Shown piece after piece: positions 1 to 5,423 of a stretch of 5,423 nt of DNA. Each line of letters opens with the position of its first letter. Position 1 is the first letter of the stretch. The translations under genes and the position numbers were made by a program. The notes beneath the pieces are model-generated. The model made no database searches. It saw nothing but the letters and a program-made list of their open reading frames with translations, and was not told the origin of the DNA. The DNA lies in the NCBI GenBank assembly GCA_002478575.1, contig DLOX01000034.1, forward strand, positions 1 to 5,423, written 5' to 3'. This stretch comes from Sphingomonadales bacterium UBA7473 (GTDB lineage: Bacteria; Pseudomonadota; Alphaproteobacteria; Sphingomonadales; Sphingomonadaceae).

Positions 1-1284
1 TACAATGGGCGCAAAATAAGCGGCTGAGCCTGGAACAAACTGAGGCAGCGGAGCCGCAAGGCCTGTGGGTATTCCATTGGCGCCAAAGAAAGCCAGTGTG
101 TTGAGCGCCGTTGCATAGCCCGAACGATCTGCCACGTTGATGTTATAGTCTTGGCGAGACTCGATCCGCGTCTTTTGGTAGAGACCAGTCAGCTGCAACC
201 GCATTGGGCCGAATTCTTGTTCCAAGCGGGCCTGATATTGTTGCTCATCAGTAAAATATTCTGGCTCAAAATCTTTGCGTACCTGACGGACATTTGGTGG
301 GTTCACAAATGTCGAATTGTTGTCAGGGCCATAGAGGTCGCCCAAGGCAAAGGCGGTCGGCAAGCCATTGATAGCGAAAAACTGGCTCGAAGTTAGGGCG
401 CCAACAAAAGTTGAGTTGTTGTTGGTTGCTCCAAATTCGCGGCGATCTGGCAAACAGCCAAGAACGCCAGTGGGATCGCGTTGGCACAATTGCTTTTGAA
501 TCCGCGCGCGATTGTCTTTCTCTCGGAAATAATAACCCATCAGATCAACCGTCGTCCGGTCGCTTGGTTGCCAGCGGATTGATCCGCGCACGGCATACAT
601 ATCGCGGCCGTCAATATTGCTATTGTCGAAAAGGTTCTTCGTATAGCCGTCACGCTTGGAATAATATCCTGCGACACGAACGCCAAGAGTGTCGCCAACG
701 GGAATGTTCAGCATTCCCTTGAATTTCATCGATTCATAGTTGCCATATTCGCCTTCGACAGCCGCTTTAAAACCGCTGAGATCAGGCTTGGCCGTGATGA
801 AGTTGACCACGCCGGCTGTCGCATTGCGACCGAACAAGGTGCCTTGGGGGCCGCGCAACACTTCGATCCGTTCGAGATCGAAATATTCAGTTTCAAACAA
901 CCGAGTGCCGAGGAGAGGTGTGCCGTTAACGTGAATGGCGGTCGCAGAGTCGCAAGAGTTGCCAACGCAAAGGTCACCGATCCCGCGAATGGTGAAGCTT
1001 GATCCTGTGAAGTTGCCCTTGGTGAAGGTAACGTTTGGAAGCGTAAGTTGCAGATCGCTCGCATTTTCAATCTGTTGCTTTTCGAGCGCTTCAGCCGTGA
1101 AAGCAGAAACCGCAATAGGAACGCTTTGTAGCGTTTCAGATTGCCGCTGCGCCGTTACGACGATCTCACCAATGCCGCCGCCGTCAGACTGCTCATCCGC
1201 TTGTGGTGTTTCGGTCTGTGCAAAGGCTGGCGATGCAGCAAATAAAGCGAACGCAGATGCGCTCAGAAGGTGCAACTTCCGCAT
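1..1284 (-). CDS. TonB-dependent outer-membrane receptor, N-terminal 428 residues (3' end cut by window edge)
   Basis: This is the N-terminal part of a TonB-dependent receptor, an outer-membrane barrel that imports a ligand using TonB/ExbBD energy. The frame reads without interruption from ATG at 1284 to base 1. Residues 1-22 look like a Sec signal peptide (MRKLHLLSAS..., cleavage after AFA before Q23). After an acidic/glycine linker, residues 40-47 (EIVVTAQR) resemble the TonB-box region. The plug spans about 48-165: SVPIAVSAFT, then TLPNVTF, TIRGIG, and the diagnostic LRGPQGTLFGRNATAGVVNFIT stretch at 143-164. Barrel strands alternate with loops from about 175 (GEYGNYES, GYYSKRDGYTKN, LMGYYFREKDN). 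Family members usually run 700-900 residues, so roughly half is missing. Cysteine pairs sit at 106/111 in the plug and 267/277 in a loop. ATG 1284 is chosen because GGGAG lies 9 bases upstream; an in-frame ATG at 1293 abuts that site and is less likely. The ligand cannot be told from sequence. It is transcribed divergently from folE. Confidence 0.93.
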   Translation of the reverse strand, partial: MRKLHLLSASAFALFAASPAFAQTETPQADEQSDGGGIGEIVVTAQRQSETLQSVPIAVSAFTAEALEKQQIENASDLQLTLPNVTFTKGNFTGSSFTIRGIGDLCVGNSCDSATAIHVNGTPLLGTRLFETEYFDLERIEVLRGPQGTLFGRNATAGVVNFITAKPDLSGFKAAVEGEYGNYESMKFKGMLNIPVGDTLGVRVAGYYSKRDGYTKNLFDNSNIDGRDMYAVRGSIRWQPSDRTTVDLMGYYFREKDNRARIQKQLCQRDPTGVLGCLPDRREFGATNNNSTFVGALTSSQFFAINGLPTAFALGDLYGPDNNSTFVNPPNVRQVRKDFEPEYFTDEQQYQARLEQEFGPMRLQLTGLYQKTRIESRQDYNINVADRSGYATALNTLAFFGANGIPTGLAAPLPQFVPGSAAYFAPIV

Positions 1285-1293
1285 GTTATCCAT

Positions 1294-1298
1294 CTCCC
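1294..1298 (-). promoter_or_regulatory. Shine-Dalgarno site of the TonB-dependent receptor
   Basis: Read on the minus strand, GGGAG precedes the ATG at 1284 by 9 bases, a normal spacing. It decides the start: the other in-frame ATG (1291-1293) begins directly after GGGAG with no spacer, so it should be poorly used. That longer version would only add the residues MDN before the signal peptide. Confidence 0.7.
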
Positions 1299-1303
1299 AT
1301 CAT

Positions 1304-1320
1304 TGCCGAAATCTTCGGCA
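1304..1320 (-). promoter_or_regulatory. Perfect inverted repeat in the receptor's leader region
   Basis: TGCCGAA (1304-1310), three bases, then TTCGGCA (1314-1320) form a perfect 7-bp dyad with a 3-base spacer. It ends 5 bases before the receptor's Shine-Dalgarno site. In the leader RNA it could fold into a tight hairpin next to the ribosome site; as DNA, its 17-base size also fits a small dimeric repressor's operator. It has no T-run on either strand, so it is not an intrinsic terminator. The symmetry is directly visible; the function is inference. Confidence 0.45.
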
Positions 1321-1357
1321 TCCCCGACAGCCAGTTTCTGGTCTTGTCTTGTGCGAG

Positions 1358-1386
1358 AGTGTGGTCCGCCTTTACGCAAACGTCAA
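1358..1386 (-). promoter_or_regulatory. Weak candidate promoter for the TonB-dependent receptor
   Basis: On the minus strand TTGACG (1381-1386) is a good match to a sigma-70-type -35 box. At 17-bp spacing the -10 position reads CACACT (1358-1363), which matches TATAAT at only three of six places. Transcription would start near 1350 and give a leader of about 65 bases that includes the 1304-1320 hairpin. The -35 is the main support; the call is tentative. Confidence 0.22.
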
Positions 1387-1411
1387 TCAGGGAAATGCAC
1401 ATTATCAAAAA

Positions 1412-1459
1412 GGCTATATGGCCATAAGCCTTACTGGTCTGGGCCATAAGGCCATAGCC
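1412..1459. repeat. Cluster of GGCCATA motifs with nested dyad symmetry upstream of folE
   Basis: GGCCATAAG occurs at 1420-1428 and again at 1442-1450, 22 bases apart, and GGCCATAGC follows at 1450-1458. The first copy is centred in a perfect 10-bp palindrome, TATGGCCATA (1417-1426). This extends to GGCT at 1412-1415 and AGCC at 1427-1430 if one A (1416) is unpaired. The outer ends also pair: GGCTAT (1412-1417) with ATAGCC (1454-1459), and GGCC (1420-1423) with GGCC (1450-1453). The cluster ends 42 bases before the folE GTG. The symmetry and about two-turn spacing fit a transcription-factor site for folE, the receptor, or both; which factor is unknown. Confidence 0.45.
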
Positions 1460-1468
1460 GTTTAGGGG

Positions 1469-1474
1469 TATAGT
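1469..1474 (+). promoter_or_regulatory. Possible -10 element for folE
   Basis: TATAGT matches the -10 consensus TATAAT at five of six positions. It would place the transcript start near 1481, about 20-27 bases before the possible folE starts. No TTGAC-like box lies 16-18 bases upstream; that position (around 1446-1452) overlaps the GGCCATA cluster, so an activator there could substitute for a -35. This is weak evidence from one hexamer. Confidence 0.25.
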
Positions 1475-1501
1475 CAGCCAAGCATTTTTCGGGTTTCTTC
1501 C

Positions 1502-2113
1502 GTGGCTATGAACTACTACGATCCGATCATGCAGCTTGAAGAAAAGAAAATTCCAGTCCCTGTTGAAGTGGCTGATGCGGTGCGAACAATCATCAGATGG
1601 TCAGGCGATGATCCTGATCGGGAAGGCTTGCTTGATACGCCTAAGCGCGTTGCGCGTGCCTGGAAGGAATATTGCCGCGGATATGAAGAGGATCCAGGCA
1701 TTCATCTCTCGCGAACCTTTGAAGAGGTGGGCGGATATGATGAGCTGGTCTTATTGAAAGATATCCCCTTCCAGTCGCATTGTGAGCATCATATGGCTCC
1801 GATTATTGGAAAGGCCTCAATCGCCTATATGCCGCAAGATCGCGTGGTGGGCATTTCGAAGCTTGCCCGCGTGCTCCATGGTTTCGCTGAGCGCTTGCAA
1901 GTGCAAGAGCGTTTGACCGCTGAAGTCGCCAGCTGCATTTGGGATAACCTCCATCCACAAGGCGTGGCGGTCGTGATCGAGGCTCAACATGGCTGCATGA
2001 CGGGGCGGGGCGTGCGGACGCATGGTGTGGGCATGGTGACAAGCCGTTTGCTCGGCTGCTTCTTGGAAAACCCATCGAGCCGCAAAGAGGTTCTGAGCTT
2101 GATGGGCTATTGA
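1502..2113 (+). CDS. folE: GTP cyclohydrolase I, zinc-dependent type IA
   Basis: FolE converts GTP to 7,8-dihydroneopterin triphosphate, the first committed step to tetrahydrofolate, as a cytoplasmic toroidal decamer. The 203-residue length is normal. Family blocks are clear: EGLLDTPKRVARAW (41-54), the SHCEHHMAP zinc/catalytic motif (92-100), VGISKLARVLHGFAERLQVQERLT (116-139), EAQHGCMTGRGVRTHG (160-175), and the end RKEVLSLMGY. By analogy with the E. coli enzyme the zinc ligands are C94, H97 and C165, with H96 catalytic; all are present, so this is the zinc-dependent enzyme and not FolE2. The start is uncertain: GTG at 1502 and ATG at 1508 are in frame two codons apart, and neither has a good Shine-Dalgarno site (only GGG at 1491-1493). 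ATG 1508 is equally plausible and would remove two residues. The gene is divergent from the receptor and convergent with the sulfotransferase, so it is probably monocistronic. Identity is secure. Confidence 0.97.
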   Translation: MAMNYYDPIMQLEEKKIPVPVEVADAVRTIIRWSGDDPDREGLLDTPKRVARAWKEYCRGYEEDPGIHLSRTFEEVGGYDELVLLKDIPFQSHCEHHMAPIIGKASIAYMPQDRVVGISKLARVLHGFAERLQVQERLTAEVASCIWDNLHPQGVAVVIEAQHGCMTGRGVRTHGVGMVTSRLLGCFLENPSSRKEVLSLMGY

Positions 2114-2126
2114 GGCTTAGGCCTCA
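2111..2126. terminator. Stem-loop joining the two convergent stop codons; possible weak bidirectional terminator
   Basis: TGAGGC (2111-2116), loop TTAG, GCCTCA (2121-2126) is a perfect 6-bp inverted repeat. The first three bases are the folE stop TGA, and the last three are, on the minus strand, the sulfotransferase stop TGA. It can form in both transcripts. Neither side has a T-run after the stem, so it is not a classical intrinsic terminator; it may act as a weak pause or as 3'-end protection, or be Rho-assisted. Confidence 0.4.
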
Positions 2127-3716
2127 AGGATAAGCAAGAGCTGGACCAAGCGCCGCCTTCAACGGATCAAGCCATTGCTCATAAGGCTTCCATTGATCTG
2201 CGCCATCACGATTAATGGGTTTGCGGACCTGCTCTGAACTGGCCGTGCGCACGGCGCGATCATTTTTATGAAATTCGAGGCAGCTTTCCTCGAACGGCAG
2301 ATCAAGGTTGTTTAGGAGCTGCCTGATCTGGCCTTCAGGATCATCCAACAGATGCTCATGGATCACGCGGATGATCCTGCCTGGCAGTATCGCTTCAAAA
2401 TGATCCATGAGCCGCACATAGTCGCGATAATATCGCCCCATATGGTCAAGCGAATAGCTAAAGGCTTGGCCGCGGGCGAAATGCTGCTTGAAGTTGGAAA
2501 AGCAGCAATCAAGCGGATGCCGGCGCGCATCAATGATCCTGGCATTGGGCAAGATCGTTAGGATGAAGCCAACCGACATCCAATTGTTCGGCAGCTTATC
2601 GATAAAGAAGGGCTTGCCGGTTTTCCGCTGCACTTGAGTGCGTTCGAGAAAAGCCTCTCCTAGCTTACCTATTTGTTCAGCCGGGGCGTGTTCAAGAGCG
2701 GTGGGCCATAATTCAACGCCGCCAAATCTCTTGAACAAGGCAGGGATATCGGGCAACTCCATCGTGCCTTCGATCTGCGAATGGCTAGCGAGAATCTGCT
2801 CGATCAACGTCGATCCTGCCCGAGGCATGCCAAGAATGAAGATTGGATCTGGGGCAGGGCAACCCCAGCCTTGGCGTTGTTGGAAATAGTCTTTGGTGAA
2901 GAGGGCGCAGGCTGCATTCACATGCGCGCTTATCTCGTCAGGGTCATGCGCCAATTCTGCCGAGCGCAAGGCGTTGGCATTCGCGTAATGACCGAAGGCT
3001 TGTTCCGGCGCCCTCTCAATCTCATAGGCACGACCAAGCGCGAAGTGGAGGTGAAAGCGGTCCGTATCAGAAAGTGAAGCTTGCGTTAGAGCAGCCTCCA
3101 TCGCCGACACATCCTCTGCCGAAAAGGCATAAGTTTTAAGATTAGCTAAGCTCCACCAAACCTCGCCAAGGGTAGGGGAAAGGGTAATCGCTTCCCGATA
3201 GGCTGCAATGCAGTCTTGCTGCCGCCCAACGGTCTTCAGCAAATGCCCGTAAGACATCCAGATCTTTGGTTGATCAGGAAGGCCATCCAAGACCTTGCGA
3301 TATAGCGTCAGCGCCTCATCATAGTCTCCAATCTTGCCAAGTGCCGCTGCCTTCAGATTGATATTGCCCAGATGATCCGGCTCAAACTCAGCCAGCGCGT
3401 TGAGGACTTCAATCGCTTCTTCCGAACGGTTTTGCCGATAGAGGACAGTCGCGAGGTTGGACCGCGCCGCCAGAAATCCGGGTGCCAATTCAACAGCGCG
3501 GGAAAGCAAGTTTTCGGCATCTTGGAGCCGTCCAATCCGCGCTGCAAGCTCCGCCATCATCCGCATCGCGACCACGTTAAAGGGATCGCGCTTCAGCTCC
3601 GATCGGAGGATGGGTTCAGCATCGGCCAGTCGGTTCTCATACAGTGCGGCGCCCGCGTGCAGCATTGCTGGATTGGCCATTTGGCTGCGGAAATCGGGGG
3701 TCTGCAAGTCCTGCAT
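2124..3716 (-). CDS. TPR-repeat sulfotransferase family protein
   Basis: This is a 530-residue fusion of an N-terminal tetratricopeptide array with a C-terminal PAPS-dependent sulfotransferase domain. Residues about 15-180 hold roughly five TPR-like helix pairs (e.g. ALYENRLADAEPILRSEL, LYRQNRSEEAIEVLNAL, GDYDEALTLYRKVL), with further TPR-like helices to about 250. The catalytic domain covers about 290-525. FILGMPRAGSTLIEQILASH (293-312) is the 5'-phosphosulfate loop, and RHPLDCCFS (399-407) supplies the Arg/Ser that bind the 3'-phosphate. DPEGQIRQLL...LPFEESCLEFH and RAVRTASSEQVRKPI follow, as usual in TPR-sulfotransferases. There is no signal peptide or membrane segment, so it should be cytoplasmic. 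The TPRs probably hold a protein or other acceptor; the acceptor is unknown. The start ATG at 3716 lies 9 bases after the rel stop without a clear Shine-Dalgarno site, suggesting cotranscription and perhaps translational coupling. M13 and M18 are alternative starts with no better site. Confidence 0.92.
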   Translation of the reverse strand: MQDLQTPDFRSQMANPAMLHAGAALYENRLADAEPILRSELKRDPFNVVAMRMMAELAARIGRLQDAENLLSRAVELAPGFLAARSNLATVLYRQNRSEEAIEVLNALAEFEPDHLGNINLKAAALGKIGDYDEALTLYRKVLDGLPDQPKIWMSYGHLLKTVGRQQDCIAAYREAITLSPTLGEVWWSLANLKTYAFSAEDVSAMEAALTQASLSDTDRFHLHFALGRAYEIERAPEQAFGHYANANALRSAELAHDPDEISAHVNAACALFTKDYFQQRQGWGCPAPDPIFILGMPRAGSTLIEQILASHSQIEGTMELPDIPALFKRFGGVELWPTALEHAPAEQIGKLGEAFLERTQVQRKTGKPFFIDKLPNNWMSVGFILTILPNARIIDARRHPLDCCFSNFKQHFARGQAFSYSLDHMGRYYRDYVRLMDHFEAILPGRIIRVIHEHLLDDPEGQIRQLLNNLDLPFEESCLEFHKNDRAVRTASSEQVRKPINRDGADQWKPYEQWLDPLKAALGPALAYP

Positions 3717-3725
3717 TGGAATTAT

Positions 3726-5423
3726 CTAGCTGCGGCCTGCTTCGACAACAGGGTCAACTGCTCGCAACGCTGCAATGATCTTGGTCAGATGGGAAAGCCC
3801 GTGCACTTCAATATCAGACACATAAGTGTGAAAGCTCGTATCTCGCGCTTCCAACCGGAGGTTCACGATATTGGCTTTGTGGCCCGCGAAGATACCGGCG
3901 ACCGTCGCCAATGATCCAGGTTCATTGCGAACAACGACAGACACGCGTGCTGTGCCGCCATCAGAGCCATCTCCCCACGCGATATCCATCCAATCAGCAT
4001 CTTCGCCATCCGCCAACTTGTCGCAATCGATCGTGTGAATGACAATCGCCTCATCCGCACGCCGCAGGCCTACGATCCGGTCACCCGGCACTGGGTGGCA
4101 GCATTCAGCCAAGTCAAAAGCGACGCCAGGCGTCAGGCCCTTGATCGAAATCGCTTCACGTTGTGGCAAAGCAACTGCCTTGGCATTTTCGCTTGATCCG
4201 GGGACAAGCGCTTCCATCAACTGAAGGTCTGTCACGGTGCGCCTTGCAATGGCTTGCATCAATGCCGCCTCGTCTTGAACCTTCAATCGGCGAAGCGCCT
4301 CCTTCAGTGCATCTTTGCCAAGCTTGTTGGGCAGGCGCGCTGCGATTTCCTCGTAGATTTTGCGGCCAAGCGCGATCATTTCATCCCGCTCTTTGTGGCG
4401 GACATAGCGACGGATGGCGGCGCGCGCCTTGCCCGTGATCGCAATGCTCAACCACCACGGTTGCGGCTCCTGCGCCTTGGACTTCAGGATCTGAACCTGA
4501 TCGCCATTTTCGATAGGATTACGCAATGGAACCACGCGGCCGTTTACCTTGGCGCCAACCGCTTGATCGCCAAGCGAAGTGTGCACTGCATAAGCAAAGT
4601 CAATGGGTGTTGCGCCCTTCGGAAGCTGGATGAGTTCGCCCTTGGGCGTGAAGGCAAAGATCCGATCCTGATACATAGCCATACGGGTATGTTCGAGGAT
4701 TTCCTCAGGATTTTCTGCATGTTCGAGGATTTCTACCAAATCCCTAATCCAGCCGATTTGGGTGTCGGGCACATTGGCCGCTTGTTTATAAAGCCAGTGC
4801 GCTGCAAAGCCATGTTCGGCCTGCGCATGCATTTCCTTGCTCCGCAGCTGGATCTCAATCCGCCGATTTTCGCTGTGGATGACGGACGTGTGGAGCGAGC
4901 GATATCCATTGCGCTTTGGCGTTGAGATATAATCTTTGAAGCGCCCCGGAACCATCGGCCAACGCCGGTGGATCACGCCCAATCCATTATAGCAGGCATC
5001 GACATCAGGCACGATCGCGCGGAAAGCCATGACGTCCGACAATTGCTCAAAGCTGATATGGCGTTCCTGCATCTTGCGCCAAATGGAATAGGGATGCTTT
5101 TCCCGTCCTGAGACATCAGCATCTATACCTGCGCGAGACAGAAGCAACTTTATGCCCGAGCTTATGCGCGCGATCCTATCTCCGCCGCCTTCTTGCAACT
5201 GCTCAAGCCGCTTGGTGACGGAGGCATAAGCCTCAGGCTCCAACTCCTTGAAGGCAAGCGTCTGCATCTCCTTCATAAATTCATACATGCCGATCCGCTC
5301 AGCCAGCGGGGCATAAATATCCATAGTCTCCTTGGCGATGCGCCGCCGCTTGGCTTCATTTTTGATGAAGTGCAGCGTGCGCATATTGTGCAACCGGTCA
5401 GCCAGCTTGACCAGCAGCACGCG
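3726..5423 (-). CDS. rel: Bifunctional (p)ppGpp synthetase/hydrolase, C-terminal 565 residues (5' end cut by window edge)
   Basis: This long RelA/SpoT homologue makes and degrades (p)ppGpp in the stringent response. Its start is outside the window; the GTG at 5418-5420 is an internal Val codon (RVLLVKLADRLHN). Numbering from the first visible residue, 1-20 is the end of the HD hydrolase domain, with the conserved D9 and N13. The synthetase spans about 90-215: GREKHPYSIWRKM, RFKDYISTPKRNGYRSLHT (161-179), EIQLRSKEMHAQAEHG. RFKD at 161-164 is the RXKD version found in bifunctional Rel/SpoT, not the EXDD of hydrolase-dead RelA. TGS is at about 254-316 (RIFAFTPKGELIQLPKGATP). A helical region follows, then the Cys/zinc-finger-like domain around 430-470 (C441, C442, H443, C467), and a C-terminal ACT domain at about 493-565 (VVVRNEPGSLATVAGIFA). 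All regulatory domains are intact. It ends with TAG at 3726-3728, directly before the TPR-sulfotransferase, which probably shares its transcript. Confidence 0.95.
   Translation of the reverse strand, partial: RVLLVKLADRLHNMRTLHFIKNEAKRRRIAKETMDIYAPLAERIGMYEFMKEMQTLAFKELEPEAYASVTKRLEQLQEGGGDRIARISSGIKLLLSRAGIDADVSGREKHPYSIWRKMQERHISFEQLSDVMAFRAIVPDVDACYNGLGVIHRRWPMVPGRFKDYISTPKRNGYRSLHTSVIHSENRRIEIQLRSKEMHAQAEHGFAAHWLYKQAANVPDTQIGWIRDLVEILEHAENPEEILEHTRMAMYQDRIFAFTPKGELIQLPKGATPIDFAYAVHTSLGDQAVGAKVNGRVVPLRNPIENGDQVQILKSKAQEPQPWWLSIAITGKARAAIRRYVRHKERDEMIALGRKIYEEIAARLPNKLGKDALKEALRRLKVQDEAALMQAIARRTVTDLQLMEALVPGSSENAKAVALPQREAISIKGLTPGVAFDLAECCHPVPGDRIVGLRRADEAIVIHTIDCDKLADGEDADWMDIAWGDGSDGGTARVSVVVRNEPGSLATVAGIFAGHKANIVNLRLEARDTSFHTYVSDIEVHGLSHLTKIIAALRAVDPVVEAGRS
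4689..4733 (-). repeat. 15-base direct repeat inside rel
   Basis: ATGTTCGAGGATTTC (plus-strand reading) occurs at 4689-4703 and 4719-4733, exactly 30 bases apart. On the coding strand the two copies encode the repeated EILEH of EILEHAENPEEILEHTRM, in the linker between synthetase and TGS domains. As the offset is ten codons, recombination between copies would remove ten residues in frame. It is probably a coincidence of two similar conserved helices using the same codons. Confidence 0.6.

Larger units (their letters stand above)
1285..1501. other. Divergent intergenic region between the receptor gene and folE
   Basis: These 217 bases separate two divergently transcribed genes and should carry both promoters. 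Reading frames crossing them have no recognisable protein features. Visible contents are the 7-bp hairpin at 1304-1320, a TTGACG box on the minus strand at 1381-1386, a cluster of GGCCATA motifs with dyad symmetry at 1412-1459, and a TATAGT -10-like hexamer on the plus strand at 1469-1474 with no matching -35. No tRNA-like or known riboswitch fold was recognised. Confidence 0.6.

Noticed and set aside
151..722. Short plus-strand open frames at 151-396 and 411-722, considered as possible small proteins
   Set aside because: Both are antisense to continuous barrel sequence of the receptor and show no credible membrane or domain pattern beyond a chance hydrophobic run.
726..1115. A 129-codon minus-strand open frame within the receptor region
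   Set aside because: It is on the same strand as the receptor but in another frame; the receptor frame has signal peptide, plug motifs and barrel strands throughout.
935..1465. A 176-codon plus-strand open frame, cysteine- and serine-rich, crossing into the intergenic region
   Set aside because: It lies mostly antisense to the receptor's signal peptide and plug, which are clearly real. The translation is of low-complexity shadow type and has no family resemblance or good ribosome site.
1285..1501. A riboswitch (for example a pterin- or cobalamin-type element) upstream of folE or the receptor
   Set aside because: No conserved riboswitch core was recognised in either direction; only short simple dyads are present.
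3372..3914. A 180-codon plus-strand open frame spanning the rel/sulfotransferase junction
   Set aside because: It is antisense to the ACT-domain end of rel and the TPR start of the next gene, both well supported; no domain is visible in it.
4254..4925. A 223-codon open frame on the plus strand antisense to rel
   Set aside because: The opposite strand encodes an unmistakable Rel synthetase, TGS and helical region with intact motifs. The plus-strand translation has no recognisable domain, so it is a frame shadow of conserved codons.
1502..5423. The idea that folE and rel form a GTP-metabolism module, since both act on guanine nucleotides
   Set aside because: They are on opposite strands in convergent units separated by another gene, and share no visible regulatory motif. 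Shared substrate alone is not evidence.
1..5423. Mobile element, prophage or defence island signs
   Set aside because: No transposase, integrase, terminal inverted repeats, target duplications or toxin-antitoxin-like genes were seen. The genes are intact housekeeping or common accessory types with similar base use.

Overview
The window looks like chromosomal DNA of an alphaproteobacterium, most likely a sphingomonad with moderate G+C content (a little over half by eye). This rests on three things. The TonB-dependent receptor has the 'EIVVTAQR ... LRGPQGTLFGRNATAGVVNFIT' style common in Sphingomonadales. The FolE has the SGDDP/EGLLDTPKRVARAW and C-terminal 'SLMGY' style typical of that order. 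The Rel protein is the long single bifunctional type. The taxonomic call is from recognition, not from a search.

Layout from left to right: (1) bases 1-1284, minus strand: the first 428 residues of a TonB-dependent outer-membrane receptor, with signal peptide, plug and start of the barrel; its C-terminus lies beyond the left edge. (2) Bases 1285-1501: a 217-base divergent intergenic region with no gene. It holds a hairpin next to the receptor's Shine-Dalgarno site and a cluster of GGCCATA half-sites with dyad symmetry on the folE side. (3) Bases 1502-2113, plus strand: folE, zinc-type GTP cyclohydrolase I, complete. (4) Bases 2111-2126: a perfect 6-bp stem-loop whose two outer ends are the stop codons of the two convergent genes. 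(5) Bases 2124-3716, minus strand: a TPR-repeat/sulfotransferase fusion protein, complete. (6) Bases 3726-5423, minus strand: the C-terminal 565 residues of a bifunctional (p)ppGpp synthetase/hydrolase; its N-terminus lies beyond the right edge.

The rel gene and the sulfotransferase gene lie head to tail with a 9-base gap and are probably cotranscribed, rel first. folE stands alone between convergent and divergent neighbours. Apart from that rel-sulfotransferase link there is no obvious shared pathway. FolE feeds folate/tetrahydrobiopterin-type pterin synthesis, Rel makes and degrades the stringent-response alarmone, and the receptor imports an unidentified ligand. I see no mobile element, CRISPR array, tRNA or rRNA, and no clear evidence of a novel system. 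The most interesting non-coding signals are the dyad cluster at 1412-1459 and the stop-codon palindrome at 2111-2126.
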